Source: Pseudoalteromonas atlantica
GTDB lineage: Bacteria; Pseudomonadota; Gammaproteobacteria; Enterobacterales; Alteromonadaceae
Assembly: GCA_007988745.1 (NCBI GenBank)
Contig: BJUT01000015.1
Span: 1-64,000, forward strand
DNA: 64,000 bases
Direction: 5' to 3'
This document shows, piece by piece, positions 18,601-26,982 of the stretch. The first letter of the stretch is position 1, and each line of letters begins with the position of its first letter. Under the pieces are notes generated by a model that saw only the letters and a program-made list of their open reading frames with translations, searched no databases and was not told the DNA's origin. Made by a program: the position numbers and the translations under genes.

Positions 18601-19435
18601 CACGACCCCACTTGGCTTTTTAATTGAAGACATAGTATGGGGTGTAAATTACGCCAACAGTATTGGCGACTTTGGTTATAGCCTAGAGCTCGAAAAACGC
18701 CCAGTAACAAGCTCCGTGCTCTCTTATGCTGGGCTTGAAGATGTAAATACCGGTGAAATTTGGGGCGGCGTGCGCTCAACAGGCCTTACCGCCAACCTAT
18801 CTCATGACTTAGGTGGCGATTGGGGCTTTTGGTCAAGCGCCGACTTTACGCTCTATAAAGGGCAAAATGTTAAAGATAACCAACGCTATAGAGTAATGGG
18901 CGGGTCTTATTATCGCGTTATTAGTAATCAAGAACGCGAGTTTACCGTCGGCGCAAGTCTATTGCATTGGGCATATCAGTATAATTTAAGTGAAGAAACA
19001 TGGGGCCACGGCGGTTACTATAGCCCACAAAACTACGTTGGGTTGTCGGTACCTTTAAGCTACGATGCGCGCTGGGGCGATGACTTTGTTTATCGCTTAA
19101 AAACAGGGATTTCATATTCGCAAACAAAAACCCAAGCCATTGATTTTTATCCTAACGACACTGACTTGCAGCTACAAGCCTACGATAGAGAAGCGATTAC
19201 CGGGGTGGACCCTGTATTTGAGAGTGATGACAGCTCTGGCGTGTCATACAATCTTGAAGGAAGCTTTGAGTACCGTATAACGCCGCATTGGTTTTTTGGT
19301 GGTTATTTAGCCATCGATCGTGCTGACTTTTACGAACCAAACTTTGGCCAGCTCTATATTCGCTATTACTTCAACCCTGTGTACGGGACGTTAGAGTTTC
19401 CTGGCACCCCAATTATTCCCTATGCAGACTTTTAA
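15617..19435 (+). CDS. bcsC: cellulose export protein BcsC (TPR scaffold plus outer membrane barrel)
   Basis: BcsC forms the outer membrane exit for cellulose. The 1272 residues begin with a signal peptide (1-23, VSASVHA). A long helical solenoid follows of about 18-19 tetratricopeptide-like repeats (roughly 60-890), with clear examples such as the segments beginning PNDGAIMRSLGTLYLRMGK and PEQPWLYYDLAFIYQQNG. A C-terminal beta-barrel (about 930-1272) has many alternating aromatic strands and ends IPYADF. The size is slightly above that of E. coli BcsC (about 1157). It is the last gene of the rightward bcs operon. No clear Rho-independent terminator follows. Confidence 0.95.
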   Translation: MSLKWAVVCTLAVSASVHAKTNNDIDTHSVEWLLSQINIGEVQENKDLIADSLQKLLAIAPNRIESQCALARFEFANGKAIQANQILRKIDGNNTRTHPCVEQLRLIARLENEDKADIQQAKLLARAGRYEQARLIYNRLFKNTYPSLAFELEHLSWYAQDQSQWKNVKKGYERLLRSYENIGAVDIAYARHLVRNNPTDSTALTILSKYGATSRYSNEVETIWLGALSNMQLNSATEKQFQRYFSVYPFSSKGELQYQDFKKDLKARQKLLANPAYQLWLKGEALLEKNKLVAAEPLLLKALKERPNDGAIMRSLGTLYLRMGKNQTSYNYFTKAYSHTADFAERETLKDLATTAKFWLYIRQAKEAINNSQFKTALLKLNLADTLEQDPASVLYNRGLLQFAQGNYSQAAAIYQTVLKNDPLNNGALTGLLEIVELDNNEQSLIKFYNALSQSQKAQLKPVYAATLSSQLREKARQYSDAGDTELAEQTLKEAIELAPEQPWLYYDLAFIYQQNGLTQKAKTLFNNVLWQFPLNPQLRYSHALFLRSIDDYQGALNTLEYVPVNDRNDDIISLEQQLRLNESLRQSERHLNTKNRTTAIFHLSNLEAQNLTPVMKAELSRSWYQIDEKKHALKLINNALNTEPTLSPYWHMLYAQWLLEQNERPAVEQWFSHYSLPNNASAGEVEQYVNLYTTYINQYYEGGELLAKLNQLDQKYQSTPAITTALINANLALGQQESAIIVYQQKLKNNQPIEPQAMLAIAKAYRELGNDFQAKEVTERAITQTDDQQAYLQRQIMASLNDFNYAGDALVLANQLIAKSPNDKELSYLGAEVARNFNEQDQAKQWYLKTLSSEQRLNDESFYKQIARIDENDAWYINGAKRELINEQNKNQAYIAIGVNFSGQTSTESEATLGAGLVPIEAYFPLWQGQGFIKIDPTTISAQTTRFDEQFAGSRYGQGALCIFTCAIDEVSPEQDGVDIGIGWQNENWRVDVGTTPLGFLIEDIVWGVNYANSIGDFGYSLELEKRPVTSSVLSYAGLEDVNTGEIWGGVRSTGLTANLSHDLGGDWGFWSSADFTLYKGQNVKDNQRYRVMGGSYYRVISNQEREFTVGASLLHWAYQYNLSEETWGHGGYYSPQNYVGLSVPLSYDARWGDDFVYRLKTGISYSQTKTQAIDFYPNDTDLQLQAYDREAITGVDPVFESDDSSGVSYNLEGSFEYRITPHWFFGGYLAIDRADFYEPNFGQLYIRYYFNPVYGTLEFPGTPIIPYADF

Positions 19436-19680
19436 CGCAGTGCAAGGTGATATATCGCGAATGCTTCCCCTCGCACTAAGGTATATGTATACTTGAGCGC
19501 AATTGTAACTAGGATAAGGGTGTGTCTCTTACCTTGTGGTGTTACTACCATTTAGCAAATCATTATCTTAGCTACAAATAATATACAGATGGTCGAGCGT
19601 TTTAGTGCCCCATGGCACAAAACAGCTAAAGCAAAAAATTATAAGGCCATTACAACAATTCTTAAAGTTAGGAAGTAAAT
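19436..19680 (+). other. 245-base gap between bcsC and the peptide transporter gene
   Basis: No open reading frame of note. It has two imperfect hairpins, AAGGTATA/TATACTT near 19480 and a ten-base-pair stem with one bulged A at 19599-19623 (GTTTT-A-GTGCC, CCAT loop, GGCACAAAAC). Neither is followed by a T-run, so neither is a clear terminator. The second sits 57 bases before the start of the transporter gene and may be a leader structure. The ribosome site is AGGA before ATG 19681. Confidence 0.45.
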
Positions 19681-21174
19681 ATGAGTTCAGCTCCAGATAG
19701 TGGTTGGTTTGGCCACCCTAAAGGACTTTCGACATTGTTCTTCACTGAGATGTGGGAACGAATGAGTTACTACGGCATGCGAGCGATGCTCGTATTGTTT
19801 ATGACAGCAAGCCTACAAGAAGAAGGCCTTGCCTTTACGGTTGCATCAGCTGCTGCAATTTACGGTTTATACACAGGTGCCGTTTATTTCTTAGGCTTAC
19901 CGGGTGGTTGGCTAGCGGATAGATTATTCGGTGGTCAAAAGGCCGTATGGTACGGCGGTATCATCATCATGTGTGGCCATATTATTTTGGCCGTGCCTCA
20001 TGAGTATTCATTTTTTATTGGTTTGATCTTTGTTGCTACAGGTACTGGTTTGCTAAAACCAAATATCAGCGCAATGGTAGGCCAGTTATACAGCGATGCT
20101 GATGAGCGCCGTGATGGCGGTTACGCTATATACTACATGGGTATTAACTTAGGTTCTTTAATTGGTTACTACGTATGTGGTTACTTTATGGAAAACGTAG
20201 GTTGGCACTGGGCATTTGGTGCAGCTGCTGTGGGTATGGCTATTGGCTTAATTCAATATAAGCGCACGCTTAACAACCTACCAGAGCACAGTGCATTACC
20301 GGCTAACCCATTAAGCGCTAAAGGTACATCTCGTGCATGGTTTGGTATTGCTGCTTTTGTTGTTATTGCCGCTGGTGTGACCGCTGCAGCAATGACGGGC
20401 GCAATTATTATTAACCCAACTGTTGTAGCAGGCTACACAGCTGTTGTGTTTACTATTATATTCTTTATTTATTTCGGGGTTATTTACTTTACAGGTAAAT
20501 TAACAGCGGGCGAAAAACAAAGAATGTGGGCACTATTTTTAGTGTGTGTTGCCTCTGCGTGTTTTTGGTCTGGCTTTGAGCAAGCGGGTTCATCACTTAA
20601 CCTATTTGCCCGTGATTACACAGATCGCCTTATTGGCACTTTTGAAATTCCGACTACGTGGTTCCAATCTTTAAACTCACTATTTATTATTGCTTTATCG
20701 CCATTTTTTGCCGCGCTTTGGATTAACTTATCTAAAAAGATGGTATCGCCTACTTACAGCGTAAAATGTGCAATGGGCTTAATTATTATGGCTTCTGGCT
20801 TTTTAGTTATGTTTATGGCCGCTCACTACGCAGCTGAAGGCTTAAAAGTAGCGCCATACTGGCTAGTAACAACCTACTTTTTACATACAGTGGGTGAGCT
20901 TTGTTTAAGCCCTGTAGCATTAAGTGCGGTAAGTAAACTTTCGCCGCGTCGTTACACAGGCCAAATGATGGGTGTATTTGTATTAACTTATTCAATTGGT
21001 AACATTATTGCTGGCTTACTGGCTGGTAACTTTGATCCAAATAACGTTGAAGAAATCCCTAACTTATACTTACAAATTGCCTTATTTAGCATTGGCGTAG
21101 GTATTGTTTTAGTGCTTATGAGCTTTAAAGCGAAAGTATGGGAAAAACAAGGCCTAGAAGAAAAAGCTGCATAA
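19681..21174 (+). CDS. proton-dependent peptide transporter (POT/PTR family)
   Basis: A 497-residue polytopic membrane protein of the POT (PTR2) branch of the major facilitator superfamily, which imports di- and tripeptides with protons. The signature FFTEMWERMSYYGMRAML near residues 20-38 is the family ExxER-x-x-YYG motif, carrying the Glu/Arg residues of proton coupling. A second family element is GLYTGAVYFLGLPGGWLADRLFGG. Around twelve to fourteen hydrophobic segments are visible, and the cytoplasmic C-terminus is KVWEKQGLEEKAA. Which Dtp-type paralogue it is cannot be settled. It is monocistronic, with a strong ribosome site (AGGA) and a strong hairpin terminator after it. Confidence 0.92.
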   Translation: MSSAPDSGWFGHPKGLSTLFFTEMWERMSYYGMRAMLVLFMTASLQEEGLAFTVASAAAIYGLYTGAVYFLGLPGGWLADRLFGGQKAVWYGGIIIMCGHIILAVPHEYSFFIGLIFVATGTGLLKPNISAMVGQLYSDADERRDGGYAIYYMGINLGSLIGYYVCGYFMENVGWHWAFGAAAVGMAIGLIQYKRTLNNLPEHSALPANPLSAKGTSRAWFGIAAFVVIAAGVTAAAMTGAIIINPTVVAGYTAVVFTIIFFIYFGVIYFTGKLTAGEKQRMWALFLVCVASACFWSGFEQAGSSLNLFARDYTDRLIGTFEIPTTWFQSLNSLFIIALSPFFAALWINLSKKMVSPTYSVKCAMGLIIMASGFLVMFMAAHYAAEGLKVAPYWLVTTYFLHTVGELCLSPVALSAVSKLSPRRYTGQMMGVFVLTYSIGNIIAGLLAGNFDPNNVEEIPNLYLQIALFSIGVGIVLVLMSFKAKVWEKQGLEEKAA

Positions 21175-21208
21175 TATTGCACGTTTAATTACGCGTAATA
21201 CTAATTAT

Positions 21209-21243
21209 AATTTCCCCCATAGCCGCTATGGGGGAAATTTTCT
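21209..21243. terminator. strong terminator after the peptide transporter
   Basis: A perfect 14-base-pair stem (21209-21222 with 21226-21239) has a three-base CCG loop and is followed by TTTCTC. The centre is a GC block of five C opposite five G. Confidence 0.8.
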
Positions 21244-21319
21244 CAAATTTCTATATCACCTCGCTGTAAACTGGTATCATCTGCTGATTAATTTTTAACT
21301 AGTCTCAGGGACGCAGTAC

Positions 21320-24067
21320 ATGCGCTTGTTAACTTTATCTCACACCCTATTTTTAACCTTAAGCATTGTTTTATTATCTGCCTGTGGTGGTTCAGACGAT
21401 CAAGTTACAACTAACCCTAATGATCCCGTTGAGCCTGAGCCTAGCGAGTTAACCGTATCTACAACTACCGGTTTAGATATCAGCCTCGACGAAGGAAGCT
21501 TTTTACTGACTGTACCTGCCAATGCCGTCTCTCAAAACACTGAGCTTACACACGAAAAAACAGTATTAGATGATGCAAATGCACTACTAAATATTATCTC
21601 AGATATACACCTACTCACCCCAAGTACGCTTTCTTTTAGTGATCCAATTACTATCAGCATAAAAATACCTGATGATTACCAGTTAGGAGGCCAGCTATTT
21701 ATTGCTAGACAATCTGGCGATAGCTGGGCAGTTATTGAGAACTCTTTTGTTGCAGATGGTTTTGTAAGTGCGCAAGTAACAACACTAGGAACCTTCGCTA
21801 TTATGATGCAGCGCAATGAGGCCTTTGCAACTATAGGCCCAACGTGTGACGCCACAGCCACAGAGCAATCGGTTAGATTTGTTCATGTTGCCGACCTACA
21901 CGCGCGATTCGGTTATGAGGAGCAATACTTTAGCCGCATAAAGGCCTACTACAATCAAGCACTTGCACAAACGCCGCATACCCTTTTTACCAACGGGGGG
22001 GATGACTACGAAAAAGGCACTGTTGCTGAGCAACTATCACAAGGTAGCGCTACAGAAGAAGCCATTAAGGCCATGCAGTTTGATTTACGTGTGGTAGGAA
22101 ATCACGACTATGCATGGGGGCCAGAAAAATTATTAAGCTACTCGCAAGATGATAACGCCATAGTACTTGCCAGTAATACACGCTATGAAGGCGAACAATT
22201 ACAAGATTTTGCCGCTGTAGGCTTTGCTAAAGTACAAGTAGGCTGTGTGACCTTAGGTGTATTTGGTATGACCTCAGTACCTTGGAACGAGCTAGACGAA
22301 CCGATAGATGATGAGCCTATACCTGATTTTATCAAACAATTTAAAATGAGCTGGCAGTGGCAACAAATAGCACAAAGTATAGTAAACCAATACCAAGGCG
22401 ATGTTGACTACATGGTAATGCTAAGCCATTTAGGTGAAGGCTTAGATATTGATATGGCAACCGATGTAAGCGGTATTGATTTAGTGTTAGGCGGTCATAC
22501 TCATGGCGGTGAAAGTTATAATACGCTCGAGAACGGCGCTGTGGTTATTCAGCCAGATTTTTACGCCAAAGGCATCACCGATGTTACTCTTACGTTTAAC
22601 TTGCAAGATAAAACATCGCCAACAATAGATTACAGCACCATTGAAACTGACAGCATCAGCGAACGTGATGAACCAACTAAACTGGCAATTGATGAAATTA
22701 TGGGCCGCTATGCGCCTGATGCAAATACAGAAATTGCTATTTCTGAAAACTACCCAAGTAGTTTAGAACTTGCAGAAATAACGGCTTTAGCTGCAGCCCA
22801 TGCAAGTGATATAACGGCGGCCCTGTTTAACCCAGAATTAGTACAAACGAGGTGGACACCAGGGACCTTAACGCAAGAAGACTTTCATAAAGCCTACTAT
22901 GTTGAGCGCCAGCCCTCTAACACTCCGGGCTTTAATTCGTTATATAGCGTAACGGTTACAGGTAGCGATTTAAGCACCATGTTTGCCAGTCAGCCAGATT
23001 GGTTTTTACTCAAACCAGATGATATACAAGCTGCGAGCACTTATCAGGTTGCGTTGTTTAAAGGCGCAGCACTTAATCCTGAGCTATTTTTTAGCGGTGT
23101 TACCTTTTCAAACGTTGAAGCCATTGACGAAGCATGGTGGTTACTTGATCAATATGCGCGTTTTAGAACAAGCCAGTGCTTATACCTAGATACCGATAAT
23201 CAACTCTTTTCATGTAATGAGCAAAGCAATGTCACAGTGTGGAATTTTGATGATGCAAATAGCCCTTTGGCAGCAGATTATGGCCCTTCAGTATTGAGCT
23301 ATTTTGACCCAGAACAAACAAACTGGGGCCCTGAAGAAACGCAATATAATACAACTCAAGCACTTGGTATTGCTGATTTTGCTGATGGCAGCTCAGGTGT
23401 AATGGCGTTTTCACGCCACGCCCCTACCGAGGGGTTATTAATAACCTTAAATACACCTGCCAATGGTGATTATGCAAGTGAAGGAATGGTTTCTGATTAC
23501 ACCTTAGTAATGGACTTATATTGGCCAAAAGAAGGCAAAGATATTTATCGCGCTATCATGCAAGCAAACACACAAGATTACCTCACTGATGATGCCGATA
23601 TGTTTATCGACCCAACCGGCGGTTATGGTAAATCAACCAGTGATAGTGGTTACTTTGGACAAACAGAGCCTGAAAACTGGCACCGAGTTGCATTTGTATT
23701 TTATACCGCCCCCAGTAATGGGGTATTTGAAGTGTACATAGACGGCGAGCTTGCTGGTGTTAAAGAAGACGGTGAAATAAATAACACCTGGGCATTAACG
23801 TCATCTGTTTTACTCTTTACAGATAACAACTTTGAAACAGTGCCCGGTTATTTAAACGCCCTTTTATATGCTGGGCGCGCCCTGACTCGAGATGAAATTA
23901 AAAGCATAGGCAGTGCACAATCAAAGCTGACATTTACCCCTACAACACGGGTATTAAACCAAGCTATTGAGCGCCATTACCAAGCAGCTCCAACCGTAAA
24001 ACCTAACCTTTGGCTCGAGCAGCGCAACACGTTTTTTAACAATCGCACACAAAGTGTAAACAATTAA
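21320..24067 (+). CDS. lipoprotein with 5'-nucleotidase-like metallophosphoesterase and LamG-like domain
   Basis: A 915-residue surface or periplasmic lipoprotein: signal with lipobox LLSAC (Cys22), then an acidic Pro/Glu linker. About 45-170 is a ZU5-like beta domain (SLDEGSFLLTVPANAVSQNT). The calcineurin-like phosphoesterase core has the metal motifs VADLHARFG (about 190), GGDDYEKG, VGNHDYAWG (about 260), LSHLGEG and GGHTHGG (391-397), in the 5'-nucleotidase/UshA order. The matching C-terminal nucleotidase domain is about 480-620. The last 250 residues look like a LamG/concanavalin-type lectin fold (PENWHRVAFVFY, GVFEVYIDGELAG). It probably releases phosphate from nucleotides or other phosphoesters at the cell surface. 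Substrate and orientation are unknown. It is monocistronic, between two terminators. Confidence 0.83.
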   Translation: MRLLTLSHTLFLTLSIVLLSACGGSDDQVTTNPNDPVEPEPSELTVSTTTGLDISLDEGSFLLTVPANAVSQNTELTHEKTVLDDANALLNIISDIHLLTPSTLSFSDPITISIKIPDDYQLGGQLFIARQSGDSWAVIENSFVADGFVSAQVTTLGTFAIMMQRNEAFATIGPTCDATATEQSVRFVHVADLHARFGYEEQYFSRIKAYYNQALAQTPHTLFTNGGDDYEKGTVAEQLSQGSATEEAIKAMQFDLRVVGNHDYAWGPEKLLSYSQDDNAIVLASNTRYEGEQLQDFAAVGFAKVQVGCVTLGVFGMTSVPWNELDEPIDDEPIPDFIKQFKMSWQWQQIAQSIVNQYQGDVDYMVMLSHLGEGLDIDMATDVSGIDLVLGGHTHGGESYNTLENGAVVIQPDFYAKGITDVTLTFNLQDKTSPTIDYSTIETDSISERDEPTKLAIDEIMGRYAPDANTEIAISENYPSSLELAEITALAAAHASDITAALFNPELVQTRWTPGTLTQEDFHKAYYVERQPSNTPGFNSLYSVTVTGSDLSTMFASQPDWFLLKPDDIQAASTYQVALFKGAALNPELFFSGVTFSNVEAIDEAWWLLDQYARFRTSQCLYLDTDNQLFSCNEQSNVTVWNFDDANSPLAADYGPSVLSYFDPEQTNWGPEETQYNTTQALGIADFADGSSGVMAFSRHAPTEGLLITLNTPANGDYASEGMVSDYTLVMDLYWPKEGKDIYRAIMQANTQDYLTDDADMFIDPTGGYGKSTSDSGYFGQTEPENWHRVAFVFYTAPSNGVFEVYIDGELAGVKEDGEINNTWALTSSVLLFTDNNFETVPGYLNALLYAGRALTRDEIKSIGSAQSKLTFTPTTRVLNQAIERHYQAAPTVKPNLWLEQRNTFFNNRTQSVNN

Positions 24068-24097
24068 ATACAAAAAACATTACGTAGCTACATTTTT

Positions 24098-24131
24098 AAA
24101 AGAGGTTTTATTTTTATAAAACTTCTTTTTT
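24098..24131 (+). terminator. terminator after the phosphoesterase lipoprotein
   Basis: A 14-base-pair stem with one G-U pair (24098-24111 with 24116-24129) and a TTTT loop runs into a T-rich tract. It lies 31 bases past the stop. Confidence 0.7.
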
Positions 24132-24375
24132 ATTTATTTATATCAACACCTTAAACTTTAATAAACTAAAATAATCAAGCTAATACATGCTCGTTTACCC
24201 TAAAGCGTAAGGTATAAACCTATTGACTAAGTAAACGTCTTATTAAATTTACAGTTTGCTCAAATGCTAAATCTGCTCCCCCTCTTCCCCAAACTTAAAA
24301 TCTAGTTGATTATCTAGCTCAACACGACAACAACACATAATCGCAGTAGCAATATTTATTGCAGGAGTAATAAAA
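24132..24375 (+). promoter_or_regulatory. hppD upstream region with a weak TyrR-box candidate
   Basis: The 308-base gap before hppD contains no gene. After the terminator it is AT-rich. At 24236-24253 CGTCTTATTAAATTTACA has a perfect right TyrR half-site (TTTACA) and keeps the G-N14-C spacing, but the left half is poor. The ribosome site is a strong AGGAG about nine bases before ATG 24376. Promoter hexamers were not fixed with confidence. Confidence 0.35.
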
Positions 24376-25422
24376 ATGAGTGAAGCAAATAATCCACTAG
24401 GTTTAGTTGGTATTGAGTTTACTGAATACGCAACACCTGATGCAGACTACATGGATAAAGTGTTTACTGATTTTGGTTTTTCAAAATTAAAAAAATTTAA
24501 AGGCAAGGATATTGTCTATTACAACCAAAACGACATTCACTTTTTACTAAATAACGAACGCGGTGGTTTTTCTGCTGAATTTGCAAAAAGTCATGGCCCA
24601 GCAATTTGCTCTATGGGTTGGCGTGTTGAGGATGCACAGCATGCATTTGAAACAGCTGTAGCACGTGGTGCAAAACCCGCAACCGACTCAACCCATAAAG
24701 ACTTACCTTACCCCGCCATTTACGGTATTGGCGATAGCCTGATTTACTTTATTGAGCAATTTGGTGATAAAGGGTCTATTTATAAGTCTGACTTTGAAGA
24801 TTTATCATCACCTAATGTAGTTGAAGATAAAGGCTTTATACGTATAGATCACTTAACTAATAACGTTTACAAAGGCACTATGGAAACATGGGCAAACTTT
24901 TACAAAGACGTGTTTGGTTTTACAGAAGTACGCTATTTCGATATTAAAGGTCAAAAAACAGCGCTGCTATCGTATGCATTAAAATCACCCTGTGGCACCT
25001 TCTCAATTCCTATTAATGAAGGTAAAGGCAATAACAACAACCAAATTGACGAGTATTTAGGCGAATATAATGGCCCTGGTGTACAACATCTCGCGTTTTT
25101 AACTGACGATTTAGTTAGCTCGCTTGATAAGCTTGATAAATCGACCATTGCTACTTTAGACATTATTCCTGAGTATTACGACACTATTTTTGACCGTGTA
25201 CCGTGGGTTGCAGAAGATAAAGAAAAAATTCGCGAGCATCAAATATTAGTCGATAGCCAAAGTGAAAACTGCTACCTATTACAAATTTTCTCTAAAAACC
25301 TATTTGGACCTATTTTTATAGAAATGATCCAACGTGTAGATGATGGTGGTTTTGGTGAAGGTAATTTCCAAGCATTGTTTGAGTCAATTGAGCGAGACCA
25401 AGAGCGCCGCGGCGTTTTATAA
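24376..25422 (+). CDS. hppD: 4-hydroxyphenylpyruvate dioxygenase
   Basis: This non-heme Fe(II) enzyme converts 4-hydroxyphenylpyruvate to homogentisate, the second step of tyrosine catabolism. It has two vicinal-oxygen-chelate halves. The iron ligands are His159 (RIDHLTNNV), His238 (GVQHLAFLTDD) and Glu316 (FIEMIQR), in the standard 2-His-1-Glu arrangement. 348 residues is typical of the bacterial enzyme. Other conserved segments are FYKDVFGF and the C-terminal LQIFSKNLFGPIFIE. fahA, which acts two steps later, follows after a terminator and 130 bases. No homogentisate dioxygenase (hmgA) or maleylacetoacetate isomerase lies in the window. The product may also feed pyomelanin formation. Confidence 0.96.
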   Translation: MSEANNPLGLVGIEFTEYATPDADYMDKVFTDFGFSKLKKFKGKDIVYYNQNDIHFLLNNERGGFSAEFAKSHGPAICSMGWRVEDAQHAFETAVARGAKPATDSTHKDLPYPAIYGIGDSLIYFIEQFGDKGSIYKSDFEDLSSPNVVEDKGFIRIDHLTNNVYKGTMETWANFYKDVFGFTEVRYFDIKGQKTALLSYALKSPCGTFSIPINEGKGNNNNQIDEYLGEYNGPGVQHLAFLTDDLVSSLDKLDKSTIATLDIIPEYYDTIFDRVPWVAEDKEKIREHQILVDSQSENCYLLQIFSKNLFGPIFIEMIQRVDDGGFGEGNFQALFESIERDQERRGVL

Positions 25423-25438
25423 CTTTTTTGAGTAAATT

Positions 25439-25465
25439 AAAAGCAGCGATCTTCGCTGCTTTTTG
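25439..25465 (+). terminator. terminator between hppD and fahA
   Basis: An 11-base-pair stem (25439-25449 with 25453-25463) with a TCT loop and a T-run lies 17 bases after hppD. It implies that fahA has its own promoter or depends on readthrough. Confidence 0.8.
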
Positions 25466-25552
25466 TCGTTTTAATATTTAAAAAGTAGGGTGCAACATAC
25501 AAGTATGCTTAAATAAATGCATGCACCCAACATCAAACCTAAAGGATAAGTA

Positions 25553-26866
25553 ATGAGCCAAATTAACGAAACCCACGACATTAATTTAACTAGCTGGGTA
25601 GAGTCGGCCAATATTAAAGGCTGTGACTTCCCGATTCAAAATTTACCTTTTGCAGAATTTCGTACTAAAAACACAAATGAAAAATTTAGAGGCGGGGTTG
25701 CTATTGGCGATCAGGTTATTGATTTAGCAAAATTGAGCCACTTAAACATTTTTACCGGTGATGCTAAAACAGCCCTGGATGCAGCAAGCGAATCAACACT
25801 AAATACATTTATGGGTTTAGGGGAGCAATACTGGTCAGCACTGCGCTTAGCGCTTTCAAAAGCATTGCGTGAAGGCGCACAGCAACAAAAAGAAATGCAA
25901 AGTACCCTTATTGCTCAAGCTGATATAGAGTTTTCACTGCCGTGTCGTATTGGTGATTACACCGACTTTTATACCTCAATTTACCATGCAACAGCCGTTG
26001 GTAGCTTGTTTAGACCAGACAACCCGCTTTTACCAAACTATAAATGGGTGCCGATTGGCTATCATGGCCGCTCTTCATCTATTGATGTATCGGGGCAAAC
26101 ATTTCACCGCCCTAAAGGGCAAACTAAAGCGCCCGATGCAGATACCCCATCATTTGGCCCATGTAAACGCCTAGATTACGAGTTAGAGCTTGGTATTTAC
26201 TTAGGCAAAGGCAATGCGCTGGGTGATGCTATCGCCATTGAAAACGCTGAAAACCATGTATTTGGTTTTTGTGTATTTAACGATTGGTCAGCACGAGATT
26301 TACAAGCATGGGAATACCAACCATTAGGCCCGTTTTTAGCTAAAAACTTTGCATCAACCGTATCGCCTTGGATTGTCACCACTGAAGCACTTGCACCTTT
26401 TAGAACTAGCTGGACACGTGATGAAAACGATCCACAACCAATGCCGTACCTAGAATCTGCCGCTAACCGCGAGCAAGGAGCATTTGATATTCAAATGGAT
26501 GTTAAAATTCAGACTCAAAAAATGCGTGATGAAAACCACCAACCTACGCAGGTCTCAGCCTCAAGCTTTAAACATTCATATTGGACTGTGGCGCAAATGG
26601 TGACCCATCACACTGTAAATGGCTGTAACTTTATGCCAGGTGATATGCTCGGCTCTGGCACGCAGTCAGGCCCTACACATGAAGAAGCGGGTTCTTTATT
26701 AGAGCTTTCTCGTGGTGGTAAAGAAAAAATAACCCTGAGTAATGGTGAGCAGCGCAGCTTTTTAGAAGATGGCGATAACGTAATTATGCGCGGCTGGTGC
26801 GAAAAGCCAGGCTATGCCCGTATTGGCTTTGGTAGTGTAGAAAGCACAGTATTACCTGCTAAATAA
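25553..26866 (+). CDS. fahA: fumarylacetoacetase
   Basis: It hydrolyses 4-fumarylacetoacetate to fumarate and acetoacetate, the last step of tyrosine breakdown. The 437 residues fit bacterial and eukaryotic FAH (about 420). The N-terminal SH3-like domain is about 20-120 and the catalytic FAH domain about 130-430. Visible residues are Asp138 and His145 (DFYTSIYHATAVG; seven apart, as in the mouse enzyme), Glu210 and Glu212 (YELELGIYLG) and Asp244 (FNDWSARDLQAWEYQPLGPF), which make up the Ca/Mg site and catalytic dyad. The start is ATG 25553 with AGGA. It ends at a bidirectional terminator facing putP. Confidence 0.96.
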   Translation: MSQINETHDINLTSWVESANIKGCDFPIQNLPFAEFRTKNTNEKFRGGVAIGDQVIDLAKLSHLNIFTGDAKTALDAASESTLNTFMGLGEQYWSALRLALSKALREGAQQQKEMQSTLIAQADIEFSLPCRIGDYTDFYTSIYHATAVGSLFRPDNPLLPNYKWVPIGYHGRSSSIDVSGQTFHRPKGQTKAPDADTPSFGPCKRLDYELELGIYLGKGNALGDAIAIENAENHVFGFCVFNDWSARDLQAWEYQPLGPFLAKNFASTVSPWIVTTEALAPFRTSWTRDENDPQPMPYLESAANREQGAFDIQMDVKIQTQKMRDENHQPTQVSASSFKHSYWTVAQMVTHHTVNGCNFMPGDMLGSGTQSGPTHEEAGSLLELSRGGKEKITLSNGEQRSFLEDGDNVIMRGWCEKPGYARIGFGSVESTVLPAK

Positions 26867-26927
26867 CTTATTGGTTATTGATATGTCCTAAATAAGCAAA
26901 CACATTTGAGGACAACACATAGCAAAT

Positions 26928-26962
26928 AAAAAAGCCACCTAGTTAAACTAGGTGGCTTTTTC
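26928..26962. terminator. bidirectional terminator between fahA and putP
   Basis: A perfect 14-base-pair stem (26930-26943 with 26947-26960) has a TAA loop, an A-run on the left and a T-run on the right. It serves both convergent genes. Confidence 0.85.
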
Positions 26963-26982
26963 GTATCTAAAGTACGGGTTTA

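Noticed and set aside
24231..24252. GTAAA and TTTAC half-sites 12 bases apart before hppD
   Set aside because: The TyrR box needs six bases between halves; only the alternative reading with a poor left half keeps the right spacing.
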